Shown one piece after another: positions 1-5,907 of a stretch of 6,091 bases of DNA. Origin of the DNA: Desulfobacteraceae bacterium (lineage in GTDB: Bacteria; Desulfobacterota; Desulfobacteria; Desulfobacterales; UBA11574); the NCBI GenBank assembly GCA_030671225.1, contig DAOVAE010000080.1:1-6091 (forward strand), in the 5' to 3' direction. Under the pieces are notes generated by a model, which was given only the letters and a program-made list of their open reading frames with translations, was not told the DNA's origin and made no database searches. Positions within the stretch are counted from its first letter, which is position 1; each line of letters opens with the position of its first letter. The position numbers were made by a program, and so were the translations under genes.

Positions 1-8
1 AATCAAGA

Positions 9-758
9 TCAACTTTCAAATTTTAAAGAAATAAAAAATTCTTTGTTTCCCTTTGGTCCCAATATTGGCGAAGGGATTACAAATTCTCTCAAAAGATCTT
101 TCCCTTTAAAAAAATCCGAAAGGCTTTTAACAACCTCAGCATGCAGAACAGGGTTACGCACCACACCTCCTTTCCCAACTTTACCTTTTCCCACTTCAAA
201 CTGTGGTTTTATCAGGGCTATAATCCTTGCATCTTTTTTCATAAACTTAATTACCGCAGGCACAACTATTGTAAGGGAAATAAAAGAAACATCTATTGTG
301 ATGAGATCTACAGGTTCCAAAAGGGTTTCGGCCGGCATATACCGGATATTTGTGCGATCTATAACAACAACACGAGAGTCCTGTCTCAGTTTCCAGGCAA
401 GCTGACCATAACCAACATCCACGGCAAAGATGCGGCTTGCGCCATGCTGCAAAAGACAATCGGTAAATCCGCCCGTGGATGCGCCCACATCCATACAGAC
501 AGCTCCGGTGATATCCATATCAAGGGCCTGAAGCGCCTTTTCCAGCTTAAGGCCGCCCCGGCTCACATAGGGGGTGTCTTCTCCTTTAATAATGACATGG
601 TCTTTTTTAAAAATCAGTGAACCGGGCTTATCCACAAGACGGTTATTAACCAAAACTTTTCCGGCCATAATAAGCGCACGGGCACGTTGGCGACTTTGTA
701 CCAGCCCTTTTTCCACAATTACCAAGTCAAGTCTTGTTTTTTTGCTGACATCAAGCAT
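9..758 (-). CDS. tlyA: TlyA family rRNA (cytidine-2'-O)-methyltransferase (S4 + FtsJ-like domains)
   Basis: Predicted SAM-dependent 2'-O-methyltransferase acting on ribosomal RNA in the cytoplasm. Known TlyA proteins modify 23S C1920 and, in the longer type, also 16S C1409. The 249-residue product starts with an S4 RNA-binding domain (about residues 8-60, TRLDLVIVEKGLVQSRQRAR). A Rossmann methyltransferase domain follows, with the SAM loop DVGASTGG at 90-97. The K-D-K-E tetrad of 2'-O-methyltransferases is readable as K71 (GLKLEK), D156 (IDVSF), K184 (LIKPQFE) and E240 (GNKEFF). It ends soon after GNKEFF, without the C-terminal tail of mycobacterial TlyA, so I infer the short type I (23S only). 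I chose ATG at 758; a TTG lies directly before it. No convincing Shine-Dalgarno precedes either, possibly because a repeat element sits directly upstream. It is the last gene of the dxs-side operon in this window. The older annotation 'hemolysin' is misleading. Confidence 0.95.
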   Translation of the reverse strand: MLDVSKKTRLDLVIVEKGLVQSRQRARALIMAGKVLVNNRLVDKPGSLIFKKDHVIIKGEDTPYVSRGGLKLEKALQALDMDITGAVCMDVGASTGGFTDCLLQHGASRIFAVDVGYGQLAWKLRQDSRVVVIDRTNIRYMPAETLLEPVDLITIDVSFISLTIVVPAVIKFMKKDARIIALIKPQFEVGKGKVGKGGVVRNPVLHAEVVKSLSDFFKGKDLLREFVIPSPILGPKGNKEFFISLKFES

Positions 759-765
759 CAAGCGT

Positions 766-921
766 TTGATAAACTCGTAAAAAGTAAAAATTGAGACGGC
801 AAAGTAAAAAGTTCAAGTTCAAGGCGTCGCGAATTTCGTGGAATGAGGCGTACTTATGTACGCCGCAGTGAACACGAAATGAAGCGCAACGCAGAAATTG
901 GACTTTTTACGAAGCCGTCAA
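766..921. repeat. MITE-like fold-back element between dxs and tlyA
   Basis: A non-coding element of about 156 bases fills the dxs-tlyA gap. Its centre is a perfect hairpin, GGCGTAC (847-853), loop ttat, GTACGCC (858-864). Outside that, ATTTCGTG (833-840) pairs with CACGAAAT (873-880). Further out, GACGGC-aaa-GTAAAAAGT (795-812) pairs with ACTTTTTAC-gaa-GCCGTC (902-919). Both outer ends also carry TTGA-N6-CGTAAAAAGT pointing inwards (766-785, and the complement of 902-921). No ORF is present, so any movement would depend on a transposase elsewhere. The right end overlaps the 3' end of dxs and supplies its stop codon. Transcribed as part of the operon, it would form a long RNA stem that could act in mRNA stability, processing or partial termination. 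Classing it as a mobile element is inference; the inverted-repeat structure is seen directly. Confidence 0.8.
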
Positions 922-2781
922 GCGTTTGGCTGCGTTGACTATGCTCGAAGCATCAATACCGTATTTGGACCTGAGAATTTTCTGGGAGCCGTGTTCAACG
1001 AAAGTGTCAGGTATTCCGATGCATTGCAGACGAAAACCGGTTATCCCTTGATCACACAAACATTCCAGCACCGCGCTTCCAAATCCTCCCTGACGTACAT
1101 TCTCTTCAACCGTTATAATGCGCGGTATTTCCCTGGCAAGGGCGCCGATCAAATCAGCGTCAAGGGGCTTTACAAAACGACAATTGACAACTGTAGCCGA
1201 TATGCCTTTTTCGGCCAGCGTTACGCAAGCGGTAAGCGCTTCACTAACAGACCGGCCAATGGCCAGGATAAGAATGTCATCTCCTTTTTGAAGCACTTCT
1301 CCCTTTCCTATGGGTACGGGAATATCTCGCTTTTCGATTTTTACGCCCTCCACATCTCCGCGGGGATATCGAACTGCAATGGGACCCTTATGGGCAAAGG
1401 AAGTTGCGAGCATTCTTGCCAGTTCATTTTCATCCTTTGGAGCCATAACCACCATGTTGGGAAGGCTTCTGAGATAAGATAAATCAAAAAGACCATTATG
1501 GGTGGCTCCGTCCTCTCCCACAATCCCTCCACGGTCAATGGCAAAAACAACCGGAAGTGCTTCAATACACACATCATGCAATATCTGATCATACGCACGT
1601 TGCAAAAAAGTAGAATATATGGCCACAACAGGTTTGAATCCTTCAGTGGCCAGACCTGCGGCAAAAGTTACAGCGTGTTGTTCGGCGATTCCCACATCAA
1701 AAAACCGGTCCGGATAAGCCTCGGAAAACTTTACAAGCCCTGTGCCTTCCGGCATAGCAGCGGTCACCGCAACGATTCTGTCGTCTTTTTTTGCCATTTC
1801 TAATATGGTTTCGCCAAAAACCTGAGTGTATGTCGGAACGGAATATTCTTTGTTTATACTTTCCCCCGTATCTGCGTTAAAGCACCCGACACCGTGAAAA
1901 TAGACAGGATTTTTTTCGGCAGGTGAGTATCCTTTGCCTTTTTTTGTTGATACATGAAGAAGAACCGGTTCGTTAAGGCACTTAATGTTATTCAGTATGT
2001 CGATAAGATGGTTCAGATTATGACCGTTTATCGGACCAAAATATTCGAAGTTAAAGGCTTCAAATAACATTCCCGGAGTTATAAAAGTCTTAAAAGATTC
2101 TTTTGAACGCTTTGCAAACTGATAGATATCGTCACCGACTTTGGGCAAAGATTTAAGAAAGTCTTTAAGTTCTTTTTTTAAATCCTGTAAATATTTTGCG
2201 GAAAAGGTACGACTTAAAAAAGAGGATAGGGCGCCTACGTTGTGAGCAATCGACATATCATTGTCATTTAATATCACTAGAATATTCTTGTTGATGTCCC
2301 CGGCCTGGTTAAGACCTTCATAGGCAAGCCCGGCGGTCATGGACCCATCTCCTATAACCGCGATAACCTTGGACTTATCGTTTTTTAAACGCTTGGCACA
2401 CGCAATGCCAAGACCGGCGGATATGGAGGTACTGCTGTGGCCGGTTGAAAATGCATCGTAAGGACTTTCACTCATGCGGGTAAACCCGCATATTCCGTCA
2501 TGTTGGCGAAGCGTGTGGAATCGTTCTCTGCGTCCTGTAAGGAGTTTGTGAGCATAGGACTGATGTCCTACGTCCCAGATGATTTTATCAGAAGGAGCAT
2601 TAAATACGTAGTGAATAGCAATCGCCAGTTCAACGACACCAAGGCTCGGTGCAAGGTGGCCGCCGTTTTTTGATACCACTTCAATAATAACTTTACGAAT
2701 CTCAGAAGCTAAAATCGGCAGTTCAGACCGTGACAGTGCTTTTAAATCTGCCGGGGAATTTATTCTTTCAAGAAAGCTCAA
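907..2781 (-). CDS. dxs: 1-deoxy-D-xylulose-5-phosphate synthase
   Basis: Thiamine-diphosphate enzyme that condenses pyruvate with glyceraldehyde 3-phosphate to DXP, the entry step of the MEP isoprenoid pathway (also feeding thiamine and pyridoxal). With the TTG start the product has 624 residues, close to the usual 620. Visible motifs are GGHLAPSLG (His about 42), the thiamine/Mg motif GDGSMTAGL (144-152) to NDND (172-175), FYGxINGH-like FGPINGH (248-254), the catalytic glutamate in VGIAEQHAV (E367), and DRGGIVGEDGATHNG (416-430). An in-frame GTG at 2826 directly abuts the ispA stop and would add 15 residues. I prefer TTG at 2781 because AAGGAG lies 6 bases upstream and it gives MSFLERINSPADLK, like family N-termini. 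The last codons (Leu-Thr-Ala-Ser-stop) are read from the end of the fold-back repeat. It lies 45 bases after ispA, probably co-transcribed. Confidence 0.97.
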   Translation of the reverse strand: MSFLERINSPADLKALSRSELPILASEIRKVIIEVVSKNGGHLAPSLGVVELAIAIHYVFNAPSDKIIWDVGHQSYAHKLLTGRRERFHTLRQHDGICGFTRMSESPYDAFSTGHSSTSISAGLGIACAKRLKNDKSKVIAVIGDGSMTAGLAYEGLNQAGDINKNILVILNDNDMSIAHNVGALSSFLSRTFSAKYLQDLKKELKDFLKSLPKVGDDIYQFAKRSKESFKTFITPGMLFEAFNFEYFGPINGHNLNHLIDILNNIKCLNEPVLLHVSTKKGKGYSPAEKNPVYFHGVGCFNADTGESINKEYSVPTYTQVFGETILEMAKKDDRIVAVTAAMPEGTGLVKFSEAYPDRFFDVGIAEQHAVTFAAGLATEGFKPVVAIYSTFLQRAYDQILHDVCIEALPVVFAIDRGGIVGEDGATHNGLFDLSYLRSLPNMVVMAPKDENELARMLATSFAHKGPIAVRYPRGDVEGVKIEKRDIPVPIGKGEVLQKGDDILILAIGRSVSEALTACVTLAEKGISATVVNCRFVKPLDADLIGALAREIPRIITVEENVRQGGFGSAVLECLCDQGITGFRLQCIGIPDTFVEHGSQKILRSKYGIDASSIVNAAKRLTAS

Positions 2782-2787
2782 ATTTTT

Positions 2788-2793
2788 CTCCTT
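2788..2793 (-). promoter_or_regulatory. Shine-Dalgarno site deciding the dxs start
   Basis: On the minus strand these bases read AAGGAG, six bases before an in-frame TTG at 2779-2781. The upstream GTG at 2824-2826 has only a weaker AAGG close by. The spacing and strength favour the TTG as the real dxs start. Confidence 0.75.
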
Positions 2794-2795
2794 AT

Positions 2796-2816
2796 TTGAC
2801 AATATCGTAAAAAGTC
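2796..2816. repeat. Solitary copy of the fold-back element end motif (ispA-dxs gap)
   Basis: On the plus strand TTGAC, four bases, then TCGTAAAAAGTC matches the complement of the right end of the dxs-tlyA fold-back element (901-921) at 17 of 21 positions. These include 12 consecutive identities. No partner arm is visible nearby, so it looks like a relic or a single end. It lies between the ispA stop and the dxs Shine-Dalgarno and would be translated as part of the N-terminal extension if the GTG start of dxs were used. Confidence 0.55.
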
Positions 2817-2826
2817 TTAAATCCAC

Positions 2827-3723
2827 TTACCTTTTTCTATCAATAGTATAATGTGCGATAGCGCGGAGCGGATCAGATTTTTTATCAAAATATTCAAGCG
2901 CTTGCAAGGCGTTGTTGACCAAATTTTTCGCAAATTCCTTTGATTTTTCAATTCCAAGTATAGAAGGGTAGGTGCTTTTTTCACGGGCTTGATCTGTGCC
3001 AATATCTTTGCCCATAACAACTGGATCACCTTCAACATTAAGAATATCATCGGTTACCTGAAAGGCAAGTCCGATATTTTTTGCATAAATTTTGAGCTTT
3101 TCGATTTGCTCAAAACTCCCGTTTCCTAAAATAGCCCCGGTAATTATTGATGCCTCAATAAGAGCACCTGTCTTTAAAACGTGTATTTCTTCTAAATCTT
3201 CTAACCCGAGCTGTTTGCCTTCTGCAGCGATGTCTTTTATCTGCCCTTCAATCATTCCTTTATATCCCGCAGCTTTTGCTATTGTATCTATAACCCGGAG
3301 CAATTTTAAGGCATTATTTTTATCGGCGAGCTCGATTGATGAAAGGATTTCAAAAGCCAGCGTAAGCAGGGCATCACCCGCCAGAATTGCTGTAGCTTCA
3401 TCAAATGCAATATGACACGTTGGCTTGCCCCTGCGTAGATCGTCGTCGTCCATTGCAGGAAGATCATCATGGATTAGTGAGTAAGTATGAATCATTTCAA
3501 GGGCGCAGGCAACCATTATAACATCTTCGGTCTGACCACCAACAGCCTGGGAAGCAGCTATGCAAAGAACCGGTCTTATACGTTTTCCTTCCGCCACAAG
3601 AGAATGCCTCATGGCGCTTACAACCACTCTGGAATTTGTAGTTTGACCCAGGATTTTTTCAATTGCCTGGTTTATCTGTTTTCGCTTAGAAAAAAGATAT
3701 GAATTTAGATCAAAACTATCCAT
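2827..3723 (-). CDS. ispA: Farnesyl diphosphate synthase (short-chain trans-prenyltransferase)
   Basis: Condenses dimethylallyl and isopentenyl diphosphates stepwise to farnesyl diphosphate (C15), the precursor of undecaprenyl carrier and quinone side chains. With ATG at 3723 the product has 298 residues, like the 299 of E. coli IspA. Visible motifs are GKRIRP (46-51), the first Asp-rich motif DDLPAMDDDDLRRG (86-99) with the two-residue insertion typical of bacterial FPP synthases, and the second Asp-rich motif DDILNVEGD (225-233), followed by KSTYP. The fifth residue before the first motif is Tyr (HTYSLIHDD), as expected for a C15 product; a C20 product cannot be excluded. The start overlaps the xseB end by 8 bases (ATGGATAG), suggesting translational coupling. 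A TTG at 3759 would add 12 residues and has a weak GGGGA upstream; I judge it less likely. It directly precedes dxs, which works earlier in the same pathway. Confidence 0.95.
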   Translation of the reverse strand: MDSFDLNSYLFSKRKQINQAIEKILGQTTNSRVVVSAMRHSLVAEGKRIRPVLCIAASQAVGGQTEDVIMVACALEMIHTYSLIHDDLPAMDDDDLRRGKPTCHIAFDEATAILAGDALLTLAFEILSSIELADKNNALKLLRVIDTIAKAAGYKGMIEGQIKDIAAEGKQLGLEDLEEIHVLKTGALIEASIITGAILGNGSFEQIEKLKIYAKNIGLAFQVTDDILNVEGDPVVMGKDIGTDQAREKSTYPSILGIEKSKEFAKNLVNNALQALEYFDKKSDPLRAIAHYTIDRKR

Positions 3724-3958
3724 CTTCCGATTCATTTTCAGAGACAAATGGTTTTTCAAATAGATTCCCCGTTTGATCTTTCAGTACAATGGTAATTCTT
3801 TTTTCTGTTTCATCTAACTTTTCGGAACAGAACTTTGAGAGTTTAATCCCTTCTTCAAACTTTTTGACAGCCTCTTCAAGCGGTTGATCTCCGGATTCAA
3901 GCTGCTGAACGATCAATTCAAGCTTTTTCATTGCTTTTTCAAATGTCTGTTTGGCCAT
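3716..3958 (-). CDS. xseB: Exodeoxyribonuclease VII small subunit
   Basis: Small, non-catalytic subunit of exonuclease VII, which degrades single-stranded DNA to oligonucleotides. Several XseB copies bind the helical C-terminal region of XseA. The 80-residue product equals E. coli XseB in length and shows the family signature: FEKAMKKLELIVQQLESGD (6-24), then PLEEAVKKFEEG (26-37) and a second amphipathic helix to about residue 58. The last 20 or so residues are acidic and probably disordered. The ATG has AGGAAG (3966-3971) seven bases upstream, inside the last codons of xseA. Only 4 bases separate it from xseA, and its stop overlaps the ispA start. Confidence 0.96.
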   Translation of the reverse strand: MAKQTFEKAMKKLELIVQQLESGDQPLEEAVKKFEEGIKLSKFCSEKLDETEKRITIVLKDQTGNLFEKPFVSENESEDG

Positions 3959-3962
3959 AATG

Positions 3963-5330
3963 TTACTTCCTTTTTACTCTGCAAATTAATGAGCCCTTGG
4001 CAACTATAACCTCAAGATCCTGACCGATGTTTACCTGCTGCGTGTTTCGGACAATAACCGCGTCCGGAATAGTTCTGGTGATACTGTAACCTCGAGCCAG
4101 AATAGCGTTGGGACTTAGAGCATTTAACCTTGCATTAAGTTCTCGAAGCAAGAATTGTTTCTTGTTTAAACATATTCTTATATAAGTAAGTAGATTATTA
4201 TAGTTTTGCTCAAGTTTTTCATTAGCCTTTCTTGCATGGATTAAGGGATTGTGTGAATTAAGGCTGTCAAACCGCCATTCAAGCCGTTCATGCTGCTGAA
4301 GGATAATTTTTTTAAATGTCCTGATAAGTCGTGAAAGCAGATCATCTGTTCGGAGTCTCAAATCCTCTATTCTTTTATTTGGATCTACCAGCCGATTTGA
4401 CATTTCTTTTATGAGCGTTCGAAGATGTTCAATATATCGTGAAAGCATAATTGTTAAAGTAGTTGTAAGTTCAGCGTTTTTTTTAAACAGATCAATTTTA
4501 AGCGGAACTGCCAGTTCGGCTGCAGCCGACGGTGTTGGAACCCGAAGATCGGCAACAAAATCTGCTATGCTAAAATCTGTTTCATGACCCACAGCAGAAA
4601 TTATCGGAATCTTAGATGCAAAAATAGCCCTGGCAACATCTTCAGAATTAAAAGCATGCAAATCTTCCAGAGAACCGCCGCCTCTAGCCAGGATCACAAG
4701 GTCTGAATCGAACCGCTCATTTATGGTCTCAAGACCCGATGCAATCTCCATCTCAGACCCGTCACCCTGCACCTTGACCGGAATGATTTCAATATGAATG
4801 TTTGGAAAGCGTCTGTTAACGATTTTTAGAATGTCATGAACCACAGCTCCGGTAGGCGAGGTTACTATGCTGATTTTTCGTGGTAAAAAGGGTAGGGGCT
4901 TTTTATGTTTTTCATCAAAAAGCCCCTCCGCTTTAAGTCGTTCCTTTAGTTGTTCAAAAGCAAGCTGTATTGCTCCTCTACCTTCGGGTTCGAGATATTC
5001 TAATATTATCTGATAGGTACCCCTCGGCTCATAGACACTTATCCTGCCAATTCCCGTTACGCTCATTCCATCTTCGGGCATAAATTTTAAATTCCGGTTC
5101 TGCCCACGAAACATTACTGTATTTATCTGGGCTTTTTTATCCTTTAATGTAAAGTAAAAGTGTCCTGAAGCCGGAATCCTTAAATTCGATATTTCGCCGC
5201 ATATCCAGATAAATGGGAAGCTATCTTCAAGTAATACTTTAATGTTGGTTGTCAGTTCGGAAACGGTAAAAATACGTCGTTGGGCCATGCTGGATGGTTC
5301 TGAGTATTGAGTTCCGGGGTTTGAGTTCAT
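3963..5330 (-). CDS. xseA: Exodeoxyribonuclease VII large subunit
   Basis: Catalytic subunit of exonuclease VII, a cytoplasmic metal-independent nuclease that cuts single-stranded DNA from both ends and takes part in repair. The 455-residue product has an N-terminal OB-fold (about 18-115; GEISN at 45-49, SGHFYFTLKD after it). The catalytic domain contains TSPTGAVVHDI (158-168), ARGGGSLEDLHAFN (215-228), SAVGHETDFSIADFVADLR (245-263) and PTPSAAAEL (265-273). A long helical coiled-coil region (about 275-415) would bind XseB, and the C-terminus has the family motif PNAILARGYSIT. The first ATG (5330) gives about 15 residues before the conserved IFTVSEL; an ATG at 5288 would remove them. Neither has a clear Shine-Dalgarno, and a TTG directly precedes the first, so the exact start is uncertain. 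It is the first gene of the operon after a long repeat-rich gap. Confidence 0.96.
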   Translation of the reverse strand: MNSNPGTQYSEPSSMAQRRIFTVSELTTNIKVLLEDSFPFIWICGEISNLRIPASGHFYFTLKDKKAQINTVMFRGQNRNLKFMPEDGMSVTGIGRISVYEPRGTYQIILEYLEPEGRGAIQLAFEQLKERLKAEGLFDEKHKKPLPFLPRKISIVTSPTGAVVHDILKIVNRRFPNIHIEIIPVKVQGDGSEMEIASGLETINERFDSDLVILARGGGSLEDLHAFNSEDVARAIFASKIPIISAVGHETDFSIADFVADLRVPTPSAAAELAVPLKIDLFKKNAELTTTLTIMLSRYIEHLRTLIKEMSNRLVDPNKRIEDLRLRTDDLLSRLIRTFKKIILQQHERLEWRFDSLNSHNPLIHARKANEKLEQNYNNLLTYIRICLNKKQFLLRELNARLNALSPNAILARGYSITRTIPDAVIVRNTQQVNIGQDLEVIVAKGSLICRVKRK

Positions 5331-5339
5331 CAAAGTAAA

Positions 5340-5345
5340 ATTATA
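5340..5345 (-). promoter_or_regulatory. xseA: Candidate -10 box immediately upstream of xseA
   Basis: The minus strand reads TATAAT, a perfect sigma-70 -10 hexamer, ending 9 bases before the ATG at 5330. No good -35 hexamer lies 16-18 bases upstream. If used, transcription would start at or within a few bases of the annotated start, giving a leaderless message or favouring the ATG at 5288. In an AT-rich stretch a chance match is plausible. Confidence 0.3.
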
Positions 5346-5429
5346 ACAACTCCGTGGAGGTGATTTGGTTTTTCCTGAATATTATTAGATATTTTTTTCA
5401 ATTTGTGTGTCGGATAATCTTTTTTTTAT

Positions 5430-5463
5430 GGCAACACATCAATGGTAACACATCAGAGGTAAC
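5430..5463. repeat. 14-base direct tandem repeat, about 2.4 copies
   Basis: The plus strand reads GGCAACACATCAAT, then GGTAACACATCAGA, then a partial third GGTAAC. The first two units agree at 11 of 14 positions. It sits about 100 bases before xseA and just downstream of the candidate promoter at 5480-5508, so it would lie in the 5' leader. Function unknown; it could be a protein binding site or simple slippage. Confidence 0.5.
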
Positions 5464-5479
5464 GGCTTAAGAAAAAGAA

Positions 5480-5508
5480 AGAATATCACAGTTGACAATC
5501 CCATTCAA
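5480..5508 (-). promoter_or_regulatory. Candidate sigma-70-type promoter for the xseA operon
   Basis: The minus strand reads TTGAAT (5503-5508), a 17-base spacer, then TATTCT (5480-5485). This is a reasonable match to TTGACA-N17-TATAAT, aimed at xseA with a leader of about 145 bases. It is the best-spaced hexamer pair I noticed in the gap. The evidence is only sequence resemblance. Confidence 0.4.
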
Positions 5509-5551
5509 CCCAAAACCTCAACAAACCGAAATCCTAATTTTGCTATAAAGA

Positions 5552-5695
5552 TGAGACATTTGAAAAATGTTCATTTTTGTTTAAGGCCAAGGAAGGTGAT
5601 AATTTTAACCACAGGAATACATTGAGTATTTTGAGGATTAAAATTTGAGCCTGACGCCGGGATTGGACAAAAAGGGGCGTTTTGCAAAGGTCTCA
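5552..5695. repeat. 144-base palindromic fold-back element upstream of xseA
   Basis: One long imperfect inverted repeat centred on the loop ATTGA (5621-5625). The inner arms AATAC/GTATT continue outward through AATTTTAA (5601-5608) and TTAAAATT (5638-5645). The outer arms are strikingly similar: 5553-5580 pairs with 5667-5694 without gaps at 22 of 28 Watson-Crick positions, plus three positions that become G-U pairs in RNA, including GAGAC/GTCTC ends and TTTTTGT/ACAAAAA. No ORF is present. It is unrelated in sequence to the dxs-tlyA element. It resembles intergenic repeats I recall from Desulfobacterales genomes, an impression only. It is a MITE-like or REP-like candidate. Confidence 0.75.
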
Positions 5696-5702
5696 AGGTA
5701 AC

Positions 5703-5738
5703 CCTGAACGTTGAACTCTTAACCTGTGAACGCTTACG
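5703..5738. repeat. Degenerate TTGAAC-type short tandem repeat
   Basis: The plus strand reads as 7-8-base units: CCTGAACG, TTGAACT, CTTAACC, TGTGAACG, CTTACG. The periodicity is clear but the units are diverged. It starts 8 bases after the end of the 144-base fold-back element. No function is evident. Confidence 0.4.
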
Positions 5739-5836
5739 AATAAATTTATTAACGTCTGATAAGGTATATTATGTAAACTATTACAAAGGACCTGTATTGG
5801 TAGGCTTCTATCACCCTGTTTTTTTAAAATAGGATC

Positions 5837-5867
5837 GTTTGTCTGACTTTTTGCGAGACTGACAAAC
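5837..5867. repeat. Hairpin downstream of the partial gene
   Basis: GTTTGTC (5837-5843) and GACAAAC (5861-5867) form a perfect 7-base-pair stem around a 17-base loop. It lies 23 bases after the stop of the minus-strand gene at 5890. There is no T-tract directly after it on the minus strand (GATCCTATTTT follows), so it is at best a weak or Rho-assisted terminator. The loop contains GACTTTTTGCGA, close to the end motif of the dxs-tlyA element. Confidence 0.4.
5845..5865. repeat. Diverged copy of the fold-back element end motif
   Basis: GACTTTTTGCGA followed by GACTGACAA matches the right end of the dxs-tlyA element (901-921) at 16 of 21 positions, with 11 of 12 in the core. It is in the same orientation as that right end. 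No paired arm of the same family is visible nearby, so it may be a relic. Confidence 0.4.
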
Positions 5868-5907
5868 TTTAGTCACTTCAAACTTTAGTTCACTTTAGGC
5901 ACTTTTC
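5866..5907. repeat. ACTTTAG short tandem array
   Basis: The plus strand has ACTTTAG at 5866, 5882 and 5892, with the related ACTTCAA at 5875 and ACTTTTC at 5901, giving steps of 9, 7, 10 and 9 bases. The array runs through the stop codon of the minus-strand partial gene and encodes its last residues (Cys-Leu-Lys-stop). Similar CACTTTAG-type arrays are familiar to me from Desulfobacterales intergenic regions, by memory only. Confidence 0.55.

Larger units (their letters stand above)
5331..5889. other. Repeat-rich intergenic region upstream of xseA
   Basis: I see no protein-coding gene and no tRNA or rRNA in these roughly 560 bases. The region holds two candidate promoters for xseA, a 14-base tandem repeat, a 144-base fold-back element, a degenerate heptamer-like array, a hairpin and an ACTTTAG array. 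These are described separately. The stretch 5739-5836 is AT-rich and otherwise featureless to me. Confidence 0.7.

Noticed and set aside
225..233. Missing Asp in the second Asp-rich motif of IspA (DDILN; residue numbers)
   Set aside because: Asn at this position is, as I recall, common among bacterial farnesyl diphosphate synthases, so it does not suggest loss of function.
141..620. Plus-strand open frame of 159 codons antisense to tlyA
   Set aside because: TlyA on the other strand has all catalytic motifs; this frame has no recognisable protein features.
898..1482. Plus-strand open frame of 194 codons antisense to dxs
   Set aside because: It lies wholly opposite the well-conserved Dxs reading frame, has no family motifs and is explained as a shadow frame.
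2817..3050. Minus-strand 77-codon frame overlapping the ispA 3' end and dxs start
   Set aside because: It is in a different frame inside the coding region of ispA, with no motifs.
5492..5497. Perfect plus-strand TTGACA (-35-like)
   Set aside because: No acceptable -10 hexamer at 16-18 bases and no plus-strand gene downstream.
5798..5825. Possible plus-strand terminator: TGGTAG/CTATCA stem followed by T7
   Set aside because: The stem is only six pairs including one G-U, the T-tract is five bases away, and there is no plus-strand gene upstream to terminate.
5331..5889. CRISPR array, tRNA or riboswitch in the long gap
   Set aside because: The repeats are short, degenerate or palindromic singles without regular spacers. 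I saw no cloverleaf or known riboswitch core.
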